Shown one piece after another: positions 1 through 12,832 of a stretch of DNA of 64,000 nt (position 1 is the stretch's first letter; every line of letters starts with the position of its first letter). The DNA comes from Stictocephala bisonia (Eukaryota > Arthropoda > Insecta > Hemiptera > Membracidae). The notes under the pieces are model-generated. The model saw only the letters and a program-made list of their open reading frames with translations, was not told the DNA's origin and did no database searches. Location of the stretch: NCBI GenBank assembly GCA_035578905.1, contig JAQJVL010000002.1:4377229-4441228 (forward strand). Reading direction: 5' to 3'. A program made the translations under genes and the position numbers.

Positions 1-1199
1 TAAATTAAAAAATTGTGTTTAGAAAATGTTAAATATTGTAAGAACTGAGAGGTTTAGGAGTTTGGTTTGTTTACCAAAAGTTTTCGATATAAATTCTCCA
101 AGTTTTGAGAAAAATTCAGAATCTTCCCCTTTCAAATAAAAAAGTAGTTTTTTCCCCATATAAATTAGCTAAATAACCAGTATTTTCACGTCTGTTAATT
201 TCCTGTCAATTTCATGCGACATGTTTTCTGAAGGCAACATGTTTGGTGAGACTTACCTGTTCAGATGTCCTGGTTTAGAGGGTTCTAATTGGTTGGTTTA
301 GCTTCTAGAGTCAAGAGGGGGGTAAGTCCGTTGGTGGAAGGGTTGCGAGTGTTACGGCAGTTCGACAAAATCTTCCGGATTGTGACCATGTTCGATCCTC
401 TTTCGAATTCACGGCGATTTTAATCCGTTCGGTGTTACTTTTACCGTTACGGCAATTTTCTTGGTTCGCGTGTGAGTGAGAGGGTGTATGCCGGTCGTGC
501 TTTGTTGTGGTCACTGCTGGATTTAAACCTCCAGGACAGCTACGTAAGTAAATTTTAAAAGTTTTCTTTAGTTAGGTTTTTCAGTAGGGTTTTAGTAGAT
601 AGGGTAAGATCCACCAAGCATGCGTGGTTAAACTTGTTTCTGGTTTGAAGTCACTCTTCTAGTGACAGTTTTTAGAGTGTTTTGATTTATGTTTAAAACT
701 TTGTAAGTAAAAGGAAAAATGTTTCAAGTCACTAAAAGCTGGTTATTTCTTTTGGTTCCAGATCTCCCGGAGGCAATTTTTAAAGAATTTAAGGCAATTT
801 TTAAACAATTTTGAAATTTAAAGCAATTTTGAATTTGAAGAAATTTTAAAGAATTTTAAAGCAATGTATTACAATTTTGAACTTTGAAATTTTTGATTTA
901 ATAGTTTACAGAAATTTATTGAAAAAGTTAAATAAATAAAAAAGGTTCTGGTCTGAAGATATTTAATTTTATTATTTTAAAGAGTTGTTTTAATTTATTT
1001 ATGTTCCATTGAGTAAATAAAAGATAAGATTTTTTATTTTCGTTTTTATTATTATTTTAAGAAGAAACCAGTTTGTTTTGTTGAAGTTATTTATAAGAAG
1101 AAAAATAAAGAATCATTTTTATCATTGAAGAAGTTTTATTTTAATCTCTCATTTAAGTTGTTCAACATATCAAAAATAAATAGTAGCTTCAATAAGGCT
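1..1199. other. AT-rich non-coding sequence
   Basis: I see no supportable gene here. Positions 770-900 are cryptic simple sequence built from variants of AAGCAATTTT and AATTTTAAAG. The stretch 240-540 is less AT-rich, but its reading frames are short and unrecognised. Confidence 0.5.
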
Positions 1200-1590
1200 A
1201 CAGTCTGCGTAGGCTAGATAAGGATAGACTAGGCCATAATAGGTAATAGGTTCCATGCTCGTTCCTCTTAATACCAACACGGCGTACGCTCAATGGTTGC
1301 CATCGAGGTGGACTAGAGAAGTCTGGGGTGTCCATTTTGGATTGTAGTCAAGGTTCGGATGTTGTGTAGAGAAGATAACTGAGTTTCAGGCTTGTCATTT
1401 AGCTAAATATCACACCAACACTATGTGATTCAGATTCCAGGTACTGCAGGTCCCTTAGTTGGGGCTAATATAACAGCTCTTTCTGAGGAACAGTCGACCT
1501 TAGTAACAATGACTGCACTCGTTCATCTAGACTCATCACACTCATTCGCCCTCATGTTCACCTATATCTTGATGATTGGCGTATTATGAA
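1200..1590 (+). repeat. Interspersed repeat Family A, copy 1
   Basis: This copy shares with those at 4288 and 32140 the run of blocks ACTAGAGAAGTCTGGGGTGTCC, then GATAACTGAGT, CAGGCTTGTCA, the GGTTC/GATTC..CACG region, CTTTCTGAGGAACAGT and the ACTCATC-rich end. No open reading frame is conserved between copies, so this is a non-coding, non-autonomous repeat of unknown class. The strand given follows the copy at 4288. Confidence 0.7.
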
Positions 1591-2482
1591 TGAATAATGA
1601 AACGTAATGATGAATTGATTGTGACTATGGTTTCTCTTATTTCCTTCCAACGAGTAAGACATTTCAATGCATATATTGCAAAGATTGGTATATATAGTTA
1701 TACTAATTTATGCAATGGTTACATTGACTAGATTACATATGTAAATACGTAACTGATAACACTAAATGGATATACATAAGTGGATAAATAACAATAAATA
1801 TGTACACTGGAGAAACAAGCAATCAAGGGAGAGACTAACAATCAATATATACATTTAACAGATAAAAGAAAAAAATAGATCAATACATTATATAAAAAGG
1901 AAAAATACAATAATTTACTCATTGTTTATAGAAACTTTCTTTGGTCGAAACGTAAACATTGTAGCAATTTTCTTTTTATAGCATCAGCACTGTCGAGGAG
2001 AAGTCGACACACTATTGCACTCTTACGCAGCATTCTTACCAGAAGATTGTGGGACACATAGTCTCTCTAGGAGTGGCGTCTGATAGAGTTCTACTAGTCC
2101 AGTTGATCTGATTCTAGATAGGCATAGGACCATTGAAAGTAATCTGATCTACTTTACAGAAAAAAGTAGATCTATAAACGGTTGTAGATGGACAACCATC
2201 GAATATCACTTGGTTTTATTTTTTTAAGAAGGTATGAAGATATACATAATTTATTTGGGTAAATGGTTTTCAAGAATAACCAGAAGTTTTTTGGAAAAAT
2301 ACATATTGGTGATGCAGTAAGCACGGAGTCACCAGCTTTTTATAAAACAAGATTAGAAACAATTTAGACGCCATTGGGATCCCACAGGAAAGTGCCGGTT
2401 GTGTAATATGAGGTGGTGAGAGGTTTATTAAGTGTCAACAGGTGAACAATCGATATAATGATCAATATATATCCAATTCTTT
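1591..2482. other. AT-rich non-coding sequence
   Basis: Nothing recognisable. There are no long reading frames and no obvious terminal repeats. Confidence 0.4.
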
Positions 2483-2632
2483 GCCGGCGTGGTGGCTCAG
2501 TGGTTAAGGCTTCGGACTACGGAGAGCATGGTCGAATCCTCACTGAGCCAACGGTTGGTACTTAACTCGTTGAATAAAGTTCACATACCGGCCTTTAGGC
2601 CCATGTGAGCTGATGAGTGATGTAAAAAAAAC
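2483..2632 (+). repeat. tRNA-derived SINE (Family B), copy 1
   Basis: The head resembles a tRNA: an A-box-like TGGCTCAGTGGTTAAGG and a B-box-like GGTCGAATCC about 40 bp later. A body with GAATAAAGTTCACA and the palindrome-like GGCCTTTAGGCC follows, then a short A-run. Related copies lie at 3935 and 40983. The head-body-A-tail order is typical of a SINE rather than a functional tRNA gene. Confidence 0.75.
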
Positions 2633-3599
2633 ACAGGGTCGAAAAATAGTTAAAGTCACTGGTTGTATACTATAAGAGGTGCGAAGCGTCTAAAGTTTCG
2701 TTTGGCGGAAAGATCGCCAGAGTCAGAGTCACTGGTGGTCCTGTAATCAGTAAGTGGGTAGGGGGGGGGGAGTAATTCCGCAAAGTTTCGCCAGATGCAA
2801 TGTCCCTCTCCAGCCACTTCTTGCGAGAGGGTAAGCTGTTGGATCGTTAACATTCACTCAAGTACTTTGGTATTAATGAGTTTACAGTTCTTATCCAGTC
2901 TTGTAACGCTGTGTATAAGCGGAATGAGACTTTCTCGCGGCCAGCATAGGGAATGAGATCTCTCCGTCCAGGCTTGTCCGAGAAAGTGCGGACCTCATCT
3001 GCTCCCTGACGACTGCCAGTGCGATTCATTTGTTGTATCGTCTGCCTCTGATGACCTGATTCTACACACTTTCTAGACTCGTAAATCAGTTATCAGGGGC
3101 ACATCTGATAGTCCACATTTATAATTAAGTTTAGTTAATAGTTATAGTTCGATATTCATTAAAAATATTCGACTCAATGCTTCGTTCGATGTTATTAACA
3201 GGATGAGCACCATAGAATTTTAATTAACTTGGCTTTTGGGTCAGGAAAATTTCCAATTGACTCTTCATAAGTTTGGTATATTGTTTTGCCTCAATTCACT
3301 CTAAAAAAGGTTATGTGGAATAAATACATGAAAGTAAATTATTTTTGTGAGTATCAATGTAAGGAACTCGTTGCCTGCGAATGAAATAATAGTACAAAAA
3401 TGTTGTGTTGATATAAATACATTACAAGTAGGCTTAAACGTCACACAACACAAATTTATTAGAATATAAGTACATTTTGTACTTTAAATTGTGGTAAATT
3501 TGTGTTATGTGAGAACTTATTGTGAACACTTCTATTATATTTAAATAATGCCCTACGTTAACTTAATTTTTATTATTCAGACATGACACGTCGACATAG
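2633..3599. other. Non-coding sequence with a GC-richer block
   Basis: Positions 2650-3060 are clearly less AT-rich than their surroundings and contain a G10 run near 2761. The reading frames there are short and unrecognised. The block may be an old repeat or exon relic; nothing allows a firmer call. Confidence 0.3.
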
Positions 3600-3800
3600 T
3601 CTTGTGCGTATTGTAAGGCGAATATGTATGTTTATATGTGGATGACCCGTGTAGTCTTGTTACTACATACGGTTGACTTTTTCTCAAAAGAACCATTTAT
3701 TAATAGTCAGTGCAACTAAGGAGTCTATATTTGCGTGGGATCCGAACCACCTAATAGCGTTAGATTTACAGCTAACTACAAGCCTGATACTAAACATTGC
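3600..3800 (-). repeat. Family A fragment, copy 2
   Basis: This is a diverged, truncated copy in reverse orientation. It keeps the order GTAGTCTTGTTAC, ..CCATTTATTAATAGTCAG, GGATCCGAACCAC and AGCTAACTACAAG seen in the copies at 29735 and 55745. Confidence 0.55.
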
Positions 3801-3934
3801 CTAATAAGCACATCTTTGAATATCCCATTCTTAGTAAACTATCCCTTATACTAATTCACAAGTTTATATATTCCATTTGTCTTTAGTTAAAATAGCAAGG
3901 TTAGTTTTGTTATTTTCCTGAATTTATCGGAGAG

Positions 3935-4077
3935 GTGGCCCAGTGGCTAGGATTCGGAATGCGGAGGGAAATTTCCAAGGTTCGAATCTCCAAGTAGAGG
4001 CCAGTACTTCACTCACTGAATAAAGTTTACACACAGGCCTGCAGGCCCATATAAACTGGCCAGTGAAGTTTTAAAAA
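3935..4077 (+). repeat. tRNA-derived SINE (Family B), copy 2
   Basis: An A-box-like GTGGCCCAGTGGCTAGG and a B-box-like GGTTCGAATC are followed by the Family B body (ACTGAATAAAGTTTACACA, GGCCTGCAGGCCCATATAAACTGG) and a short A-rich end. Confidence 0.7.
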
Positions 4078-4287
4078 GTCTTCAGTGATTGTTGAATATA
4101 TTTTTCAGTATACAGAACGCTTTATCATAAGCTTCTTCTGTGTCTCCACTTTTTAATTATAAAAATATTTATCAACGATGAAATAAAAATATTGAGTTTT
4201 GGTTTGTTAGTTTTTTATTTTACTATACAAAAGAAAAAAACAAAATATTAAAAACTGGATTTGCTATTATATTTTACACTCTCTCAA

Positions 4288-4640
4288 ACTATGTAGTGGA
4301 CACAACTAGAGAAGTGTGGGGTGTCCAGGTTGGGTGGTAATCATTGTGTGGGTGTTGTGTGGGGGAGATAACTGAGTATCAGGCTTGTCAATTAGCTGAA
4401 AATCAGACCAGCACTACGTGGTTCGGATTCCACGTAAAGCTGTAGGTCCCTTAGTTGCCCTGGCTGTTGGGTTATTAATAAATTGCCCTTTCTGAGGAAC
4501 AGTTAAACTCAGATAGTAACCAGACTACACTCATCCACACTCATCCTACACTCATATAACCATTCATATTCGCCTTAAAATACCAACAACGTTGGGTCGG
4601 CGCCTCATATGTAAGAATGTAAGAATATGTAAAAATTATA
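4288..4640 (+). repeat. Interspersed repeat Family A, copy 3
   Basis: This copy is nearly identical over more than 300 bp to the one at 32240-32575, which suggests fairly recent spread. It ends in ACTCATC-rich sequence and a duplicated GTAAGAAT. Confidence 0.75.
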
Positions 4641-5654
4641 ATCTTCCAAAAAATCGTTATCACAGCGAGGTTCCGCATTCAACATTGTTCTTGAGGAATA
4701 TATACATCCAATATGACAAATACATCTGCAAACTCTTAAATAACTTCCACGTAACCCCATTTTAACACTACGCGTGTTGCTTGGAATCTCAGATGACAGA
4801 GACCTACTTGATGAAGGGAATTATACATTTCACGCTTGAACTTGGAGCTGACCTTTCCCTCGCATCCACCTGCATTGACAATGAGGAGGAGGTGGGCGGT
4901 GGAGAGAAACACACGTTGGTTCATACTAACAAAGCCTAAAGCAGTGACTTGGCGATTTGTTGGATACATAACTCAATAGTCACAGTCATTCACAGTACAC
5001 GATTTCCCTCGTCAATTACCACATTAAATTCCACCACTCTCTAGGCTCATTATTAATATTACCATTGATTTTATTTGCACATCAGTAGATTTTTATGCAA
5101 AACTAAATTTTGTGTCTGTAATTATAATTGGGCGGGTAGAAAACGACCTGTATGTTATTTATATTTAGCGCTTGTAGGGGTTCTAGCGGCAGAGGGGAAT
5201 CTTTCCACCGCTGAGCTGCCTTGCTTCGTGGGTGCTACTAACTTACGTCGTCAAGTGTTCAACTTCCACAATAGTGTTTAGTTGAAAAAAAATAACTGTA
5301 ACGAACTGTAAAAGTTTGTTTAAATGCTATTTATTGTTTACATTATTATTCATTGTGTTATTGCTATTATTACTTGTTGTTTCAATACTAAATAATTATT
5401 TAATTTGAACTTTCTACACTTGATTCGTTGGTGTTCATCAAACCAACCAATGGTAACTGCCGCTAATAACGTAAAATGCGCGGGGCTTGCTATTACATCG
5501 TCAGCAATCGGCCTATAACTCTGGTTGCCATGACAAATTTAAATGTAATTTCGCAGTGGTAGAAGAGTAACTCTCTGTCTCACTTGCACCACCCTGTGTA
5601 TCTCACTCGCGCAAGTGCGTTGAAAAGGTCGTTTTCTAAACGGAAAGTGTATAT
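4641..5654. other. Non-coding sequence
   Basis: Only short, unrecognised reading frames are present. No terminal repeats or exon-like blocks were found. Confidence 0.4.
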
Positions 5655-5768
5655 CAGTTGTTTTTGTGGTCCAGTAGTAGAGCGCTGGTGTAGTCCCATG
5701 TAAATGTAACGCATTTTAAACCAGCAGTAGTAGGAGACCTCACTAACTAACAAAATTACAGGCATAAA
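5655..5768 (+). repeat. Short interspersed repeat (Family F), copy 1
   Basis: The blocks GAGCGCTGGTGTAGTCCCAT, ..AGCAGTAGTAG and GACCTCACTAACTAA recur at 5935-6050 in the same orientation and, inverted, at 49745-49860 inside a DCTN4 intron. No coding capacity; class unknown. Confidence 0.5.
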
Positions 5769-5934
5769 CATTCATATTACATAATATATCGGTTGTAGGT
5801 AAATTATTTAATATATAATTGATAATATAAAATATAATCACGAATAATGTACAATTTTATTGCATTGCTAACATGGATTAAAGCATTGGTTTTATTACAC
5901 AAATGTTTCAAAAACTAAATGGTGTGTCATAAAC

Positions 5935-6050
5935 AATCAGCTGTTTTGTAGTCCATTGTGGAGCGCTAGTGTAGTCCCATATAAATCTAATACAGTATAT
6001 TTTAGACTATCAGTAGTAGTAGACCTCACTAACTAATCAAATTATGGCAC
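5935..6050 (+). repeat. Short interspersed repeat (Family F), copy 2
   Basis: Same blocks as at 5655, about 280 bp downstream in direct orientation: GGAGCGCTAGTGTAGTCCCAT, ATCAGTAGTAG and GACCTCACTAACTAA. Confidence 0.5.
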
Positions 6051-6742
6051 TGCTATTTCTATTACATGAAGTTAAATAATCAAGGGGAAAAACTGAAATC
6101 ATTTTAATTCAAAATATTGCCTTAGGTAATAGTTATAAAAGCAGGATTGTTAATCAGTTAACAAATATACAACACTTATAATGACAAATAAACAAGAAAC
6201 TAATTTAATTCAACAGAATAAATGGCTCAAAAAGATCATCAGTTGTAGAATAAGAGGAGGTCGAATAGATGAAAAAAAGATAGAATAAATAAAGTCAGTG
6301 GGCATGGGATAACAATACAGATCAGTTTTTTATCGCGACCACACGCGAGATATGTTTTTGTGATTAATTTCGATTTAACACGTGAAATTTTTACATTTTG
6401 GCAATTCGATAGTATGTAGTGTGGTTAATCTACTTTAATAGTTTATTTCCCATGTCTGACAAATACATCGACTTCTCTACAATTCATCTTGTATTCATCT
6501 GACTACGACTGTGGTAGAGGACTGTCTAGTTCTAACCTCGTCTTAAAAATAGACTTACTCGTATTTCATTTCATTTCAAAGACTGTGTTTTTCAGCACAC
6601 TTCACCTCGTATATATGTGAGTATTTTTCCACTTTCCTTGGCAGAAAAGCATTTTTCAATGCTGATACATCCTAGTTTGGTACAATAGCTACAATGTCCT
6701 TCCAATATATACTACAAAATTTCATTTTATTACTGCTATGAA
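6051..6742. other. AT-rich non-coding sequence
   Basis: Nothing recognisable between the Family F repeat and the piggyBac-like element. Confidence 0.4.
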
Positions 6743-6746
6743 TTAA

Positions 6747-7703
6747 CACATTCACTGCAACCATGTAAGGTCATTTTCGGTCACCCCAGGCCATGTGCAT
6801 ATTATTGTTTCTTTAGGTACAAAATTGTGTTCTAAACAATAATTTATTGCTTTTGAGTGTTTTTAACAGTTTTATTGTTTTTTTATTGGTGTGTGCAAAA
6901 CTGATACACGTGGCCTAGACCTTGCCAACTATCACGGTTATTGCCACTCGGGCCATGTGTATCACTTCAGTGGTTGTATCAGCAAAGCATGCAACCACTG
7001 AAGTAATATTAGAGATTATACACAACTAATAAAGAATGTATCAGTAAAGCACTCCATCGGTTGATCGATTGTGTGACAGGAGATCCTCCAAAAAAACCCG
7101 TGGAAGATGTCGCAGCTGCTACAAAGCCAAAGGAAGATCTGGGACACAGGATGCTGATGGAAATAATCGATGGCTAAGCAAGTTTTCACAATTTGTGACT
7201 AATGTGAAGGAACTTTCATGTGTCGGCCATATTTCAATGATCACCTTTGAACGGAACAAATGGAAATTGGACTCTCTTTATAAATTTTTACTCATTTAAC
7301 AACTTTTATACCATGTATAGCTTCTCTTTTCTTAAGTGTTTACAATATTTGACAATTTGAATACCTCATTTGTATTTCTCTAACATTAAAGCTACTACTT
7401 TATAAAATAGCCTATCACTTGTTATTTCGCCCAAAAATTTACAACTTTTTTGCAATAAGATTTGAGACGGTAAAAATAGGCTCAGACAAAAGTTGCCTAT
7501 ATTTTTGTGTTGGCCCAGGCCACAGGTACGTCATGCTAATTATTATTATTCATATATTATACATTATTATTCAATGTAACTGTGTGCATTTCAGATACAC
7601 ATGGCCAGAAGCAGAACATTGCATGTGTATCAGAAATGATACACATGGCTTGCGTGGCAATCCACCTGTGTATCAAATATGATACACATGGCAGTGAATG
7701 TGT
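6747..7703 (+). mobile_element. piggyBac-type deletion derivative (element PB-1)
   Basis: Both ends carry the inverted repeat CACATTCACTGC: it follows TTAA at 6743-6746 on the left and precedes TTAA at 7704-7707 on the right, with one extra T before the right TTAA. TTAA duplication is the hallmark of piggyBac. Inside, variants of GATACACATGGC and its reverse complement recur near both ends (6900-6970 and 7600-7695). At about 950 bp it is far shorter than an autonomous element, and only a remnant of the transposase C-terminus remains. Confidence 0.7.
7069..7299 (+). pseudogene. Remnant of piggyBac transposase C-terminal Cys-rich domain
   Basis: This is an open stretch of 76 codons without an ATG at its upstream end. 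It begins with a basic segment and RGRCRSCYKAKG, and about 35 residues later has a single Cys-Val-Gly-His. The first part matches the KxRGRCxxCY start of the cysteine-rich DNA-binding tail found after the DDD catalytic core of piggyBac transposases; the later cysteines are largely lost. Its position next to the right inverted repeat fits, because that tail is the last coding part of such elements. The catalytic domain is absent, so this is a relic. Confidence 0.55.
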
Positions 7704-7707
7704 TTAA

Positions 7708-9201
7708 CGCTCTGACGTAGATAAAATAAATATATTATTTTTTCAACAGTTGTTGATGTCAAGTGATGCATGTGGTGTTCTTAAGCTATATAGATTTTAT
7801 CAGCTGTACGGAGTATAAACTTTTTATATCTTTCTACACTAGAAGCATTTTTAACTAAAGAGATATAACTAAGGTGCAATCTCCAAACCTTTTTTAGAAA
7901 ATGTGTGCTTCTAATTTCCTAGCACCTAAGGAAAGGGAAGGACTTTATTACTGAAAACACCAACGTATCCAAGGTGTCAGTTGCTTCTTGTGAATCCTGT
8001 TGACAAACTGTCAGTTTCCCCAGGACCTCTCTGGACGTGAGTTCCACTTGTCCACCTGACTCTCACATCGGCGACACCCTCACGATCGCCATTGTCCATT
8101 CTCCGTAGTTTTCACGGTTAATCCGCTGAAGATATGCTCGTGGACACGCGCGGAGGGCGTCTCAGTTCTGACTACAATCACAGTCGGACTGGGCGATCCT
8201 GCTGACCCAGTCTGCTGATGTGTCCATCAACTAGAAATGGCCTGGTGGAGGCTCAAGGCCATTTCGTACTCGAGTAACTTTCTCTTTGTGCAAAGAATGA
8301 AGTGGTTGCTAAGCGAATTTTAAATTTACAAAAGGTGTTTTATTATTTTTGCGCTGAATTTAAATCCTAAAATGTTTACATTTTAACGTTTGCTGTAGCA
8401 GAAAGAAATCGCTCGTATTTACAATTAAAATCTCTAGTTTTGAAAACAAAGTTTTACACTGTATAATATTGTCTTGATTACGATTTGTAATTCACATAAT
8501 AATAATATTGTATATGGAAAATAGAAAGAAATTCAAATACAATATAGAAATTAGAAACACGTTTGTTCGCTAGTATACATTTTGAAACGCTCTCGACCAT
8601 GCTTCTTGATATTCATCTAACAGATTTTTTAATTAAGATTTAAACATGCCACTTTTTTTAAAACCAAGCAATTTCATTTTATTTTCTTTTTCTCAGTTAA
8701 TTATACAGTAGGGCACTGATCTTAGAGACATTTTGAACATGAGGAATATTTTGTCAACTCCTTGTGGACCATCCTCCAGTGGATGTGAAAAGTCACTAAC
8801 TATCCTAAAAAACTATTTCTTAAGTCTAGTAGGCATTTACAAAGTTTAACTTTCCAGCTTGAGCCAAGAAAATAATTTTAAACTGTCTAGAACAGGACCT
8901 TCATTGTAACTTTAAAACTCCAGGTATAAAACCTTAAACCAGCGTCATTTTGTAAAGAGCGAACCTTTTAAGTTCGGATTTGTGGGTTTGCGTTATACTC
9001 CTGAAGACCTTTAATTTGACGTAATACTTCGACCTATGCTCTTATTTAAAATTTTCTTCTGATTCCTTGCGGTCATCCTCCTGAACATGTAAAAATATGG
9101 TTGTTACTTTAAAAAATAGATTTATAGGTGCAGTTATGATGTACCAAGTTTTATTTCTTTACCTTTAATCGTTCGAAAATTATTAAAAGTTAAAGTTTGT
9201 C
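7708..9201. other. Non-coding sequence
   Basis: Positions 7970-8280 are much less AT-rich and include an AATGGCC..GGCCATT hairpin near 8236-8264. They may be an old retroelement untranslated region. No supportable gene. Confidence 0.35.
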
Positions 9202-9388
9202 TTATTTTACCAGGCGAAGTTAGGGCTAAAGAGCCCTCTCTAACACTTAACCTGGGGACCAACGGCTTTACGTGACTTCCGAACCACGGGAGCGGCAGGG
9301 TAAAATCTACTAGTGGTCATATCGGGAATCGAACCCGGACCGGCAGCATGGCAAGCCAGCGCCTTAACCCCTTATCTACGGCCGCTCC
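9202..9388 (-). repeat. tRNA-headed SINE (Family D), copy 1
   Basis: Read on the minus strand, the head is tRNA-like: a GTTAAGGCGCTGGCTTG region and a canonical B box GGTTCGATTCC. The body has GTGGTTCGGAAGTCA, then AAGTTAAGTGTTAGAG-like sequence, GGGCTCTTTAGCCCTAAC and the end TCGCCTGGTAAAATAAGA. The tail is the same as that of the 5S-headed SINE at 44263-44487. Confidence 0.7.
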
Positions 9389-11065
9389 ATACTAATATTA
9401 TATCACCACCCTGTATAATCCAAAAGGATGCACTCACTCATCACGAAATTTCCGGAACCACTGAACAGATTTTGATGAAATTTGGAGGGAAGTTAGATTT
9501 TGTATCATAGAGACCTACTAAGAAAGGATTTATAGAGGTTCTATTTCTAAGGGATAGAAACATAACCTCAACTTTTCTTTTTTCTACTAATACAACGTTG
9601 TCTTTAATTTAATGATTTATTTCAAACAGCTGATACAAAAAACAGATACATAACACAAAAGCTTGGCTAATTTAGTTTTCATTGAGAGATGTTTAAGGTC
9701 ACTTCTACTAACTCTGAAACGATCACACTACTTTGAATCTCCATAAATTAGACCCGTAAGGTGTTGTAGACTATAAAACTTTGTTATCTAGGAAAAAAAT
9801 GGCATCAGGGTAAACTTTTATATCAATGTATTTTTTAGAGTTAACCACGGAGGGAAGGGTAAGCAATCGTAGAGAACCACCCCGTAGTGAACCAGGGGTT
9901 TTCGGCTAGATATGCACGAGTACGAAAATATCTTTTAGTAGATACCTGGTAGTGTGGTTAGCAAGTCGAAAAAAAGGTGTTGGGGGAGGTAAAGAGCCCA
10001 ACTGAATGAAACCTAGTACGTAAATAAAAAAAAGATTAATCCAACCCGATAAAGCACTCTGAAATTAAAATAACAACTCCATATTTATCAGTATATTTTT
10101 GAGGATTTCACAGCTTTATCTTGCTCACGAAAACTATAGAAGTGTAGTACACTTTGAAGTTATTGTTTGACCTAGTATCTGGTATTTGGGTCAGAACTCT
10201 GGCATCTAATGACATCTTCGCAACGGCCTGCTTGCCACGACTACTGGTTTCTTCTACAAGTAGTAGCCGGGGAATCCATTAGACGTGTCGGTTTATCTAA
10301 AGAGGACAAATTGTTATGTGGCTGAGGCCGAGTTGTAGAATTCAATATTTGCCTGTCAGAAGTATGAACAATTATTTATTTACAGTATAACTATTTATAA
10401 TACTGCGCTTATGAATCGATTAACAACACTCAAGTGAACAGAAAAGCAGCAAAAAACTGTTTTTAGTCATTTTTAACACTGTGGGGGCTATGAACTTACC
10501 CAACAACACTAGAAAGTTTTACTCTCAATGAACACTGAATAAAGTAAAGCTACATACACCGATAATTTTATTATACACCCATTTATTTTAATAATAATAT
10601 ATACCGTGTAGTTATGGAATAAAGGAATCCTAATCGATTTTGACTATTTTTTAAACTAATTTAAGCCCACGACAATGAATCTATAAGAATTTCCGCCGGA
10701 AATGCACATTTTTTTACAAAAAAATAAAAAAAAAACAGTTTATCAAACAAGTTAGGTTAGGTCCGTTATACGTTACCTTCAATGAACAGATAAATCGAAC
10801 CCATCTAAATTCTAGGATAAAAACTGCCCGTAATATTGGTGTATATACATATTTTTGATGTAATTGTTTTTAAACATTTTTCACAAAATGGTTATTTCCG
10901 GGCCTACATTATTTATTTTCGTATCATTATTTATTACAGTTTCAATGATACTATATATATAAAAGAACATGATATGGGAAATACAATAAAAGTGCTCGCC
11001 TTTTATACGGTATGTATCAACACATATAAACATAGTCAATAAATGGTTCCAAAGAATTGGCACAA
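9389..11065. other. Non-coding sequence, probably old repeats
   Basis: Positions 9420-9560 contain a GAACAGATTTTGATGAAATTTGG-like stretch of a kind that recurs in many insect genomes as part of dispersed repeats; I cannot assign it to an element. A TTAGGTTAGG dimer occurs at 10752. The rest is AT-rich and featureless. Confidence 0.35.
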
Positions 11066-11544
11066 ACTTTCCCCCATAATAAACACTGAAAAATCAAAAC
11101 TTTGAAAATTATCAGTTTGATTCCCAAATATGTTTTTGCCATAACTCAAAAACTAGTCAAATTAGAGACAGGCAGTTTTTACTCAAATATTTTAAATTAT
11201 AATTTATACCTTTCCTGAAAATTTAATAAAAATCGTTAGAGCCGTTTTTGAGAAAACCCCATTTTTGTATGTTTTTCCCATAATAATTTTAAAAAAAAGT
11301 GAAAAAATGCTTAAAAGCTGGAGATATTGGCTAAATACTACATACCAAAATTCATACAAATTAATCCATCCAAGGTCTCCAGCAAACTGCATAGACATAC
11401 ATATGGACATAAATAAAATTTTTTTTCGATTCAGGTTTTTTGGGTTCAGGGGACCCTAAAATGGATCTTTAGACCAACTTGTAAAAAATCTTTTCTTGGG
11501 ACGATCAAAATACTTTCTCTATGCTAACGCATATGGGGGAAAGT
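11066..11544. mobile_element. MITE-like element with ACTTTCCCCCATA inverted ends
   Basis: The 13-bp sequence ACTTTCCCCCATA at 11066-11078 is repeated as a perfect inverted copy at 11532-11544. The roughly 480 bp between have no transposase-like frame. The flanks (..CACAA and AAAAAC..) do not give a clear target duplication, so the superfamily is unknown. Confidence 0.5.
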
Positions 11545-12704
11545 AAAAACACACATACACAAAACAATAAAATGTTTAATCTACGGAACTCATCAACTGT
11601 ACTACGAAAATGCTGTAATTTACACAAATATGCGTTTTAAAAGTAAAAAAAAAAAAAATAATAACACTCAAAATAAATAGACTAGCATACAAAGAATGTA
11701 AAATATCCAAGTAAATATACTAGGTAATAAATAGAGTTGAGCGTCAAACTAAGAAGAAAAAAAGCGCATGAACGTTCTTGTCAGACACCTCCGCAACTGA
11801 GCTCCTAACAGACCTATAGGACAAACAATCTATAAGGATCACAAAGCTACAAATAAAACCAATCAGACAATGTCTGTTCATTATACCCTGCTCCAGATAA
11901 TAATTTATTCTTAAGACAACATATATTAAACCCTGGTTTAAATGGTAATTGAAAGATAACACTAACAAAAATACTATTCCAATCAATCAGCACTGTACAG
12001 GAGGTTGGAGTGTATGAATAACATACACTGAATGGCGAACTCGACGGCCACTTAGTGGTTGCCATCAACAAGAGCCCGTTGTACTGCCTTCTTTCCTGTA
12101 CGTATTCACAAACCACCGCTGCCTTCTCATGCATAAAGTGAGGTAAAACTCGTGCGTACTGGAGAAATCAAAACTAAGAAAATTACGAGATTTTGTTTTT
12201 TGTACTTGTTTTTTGTTTCTGGGTGGAGTTTTAACTTGTAGCGAGAACTAAATATTTCTAACGTTGCTATAACAATCTTAACGGTAGGATTTATTCTGCA
12301 CACTATTCAACTGTACTCCGGTACCACGCATGTACGCATGATGACCTCCCACCCACCTCATGTAAGTCTTCACGAGCCCTCCCAGCCCCCCACGTCTTGA
12401 TGAGCCCAACACCCTTTCCCTAACAGGCCGTTCCGACGCACGTATTGACAGTACTTCAAAGATTATGTAATAATCTTTATGGTTATAATGAAAAAAAAAA
12501 ACAAACAAAAATTGTTTCATTCATTCACATTGCAAGGTTAGTGAGCACAAGTGTATTGAAAAAAAGAACAAGGGTACGTCACATAACAGAAATGAATTTA
12601 ATAAAAAAAGGTAAAAATATTATATTGATCGATTACGATGTACCACATTCGGCATTCTCAGACCAGAAAGATTTACAAAAGAATCTTTTTGTTTCTTTTT
12701 TAAG
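11545..12704. other. Non-coding sequence
   Basis: Short unrecognised reading frames only. A GC-richer patch lies at 12300-12440. Confidence 0.35.
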
Positions 12705-12790
12705 GCATCTAGCTAGCCTACTGGTCAGCACTTCTGCTTCATATACTGAGGGTCGCGAGTTAAAATCTCGGGAGGTGTGGACCGTCACAA
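12705..12790 (+). repeat. tRNA-like SINE head
   Basis: GCATCTAGCTAGCCTACTGGTCAGCAC resembles a tRNA 5' arm and A box. GGTCGCGAGTTAAAATCTCGG resembles the T-arm/B box, with TTC changed to TTA. Its length matches a tRNA, but the altered B box and poor stems suggest a SINE or pseudogene rather than a working tRNA. Confidence 0.45.
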
Positions 12791-12832
12791 CAAAACCTTC
12801 AACGGTTCAAGGGTTTGAACCGTTCAAAGGGT

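Noticed and set aside
2483..2560. Candidate tRNA gene
   Set aside because: The A and B boxes are present, but acceptor and anticodon stems do not pair and a SINE body with an A-tail follows; related copies exist.
10752..10762. TTAGGTTAGG, an insect telomere-like dimer
   Set aside because: Only two units; too short to indicate an interstitial telomere.
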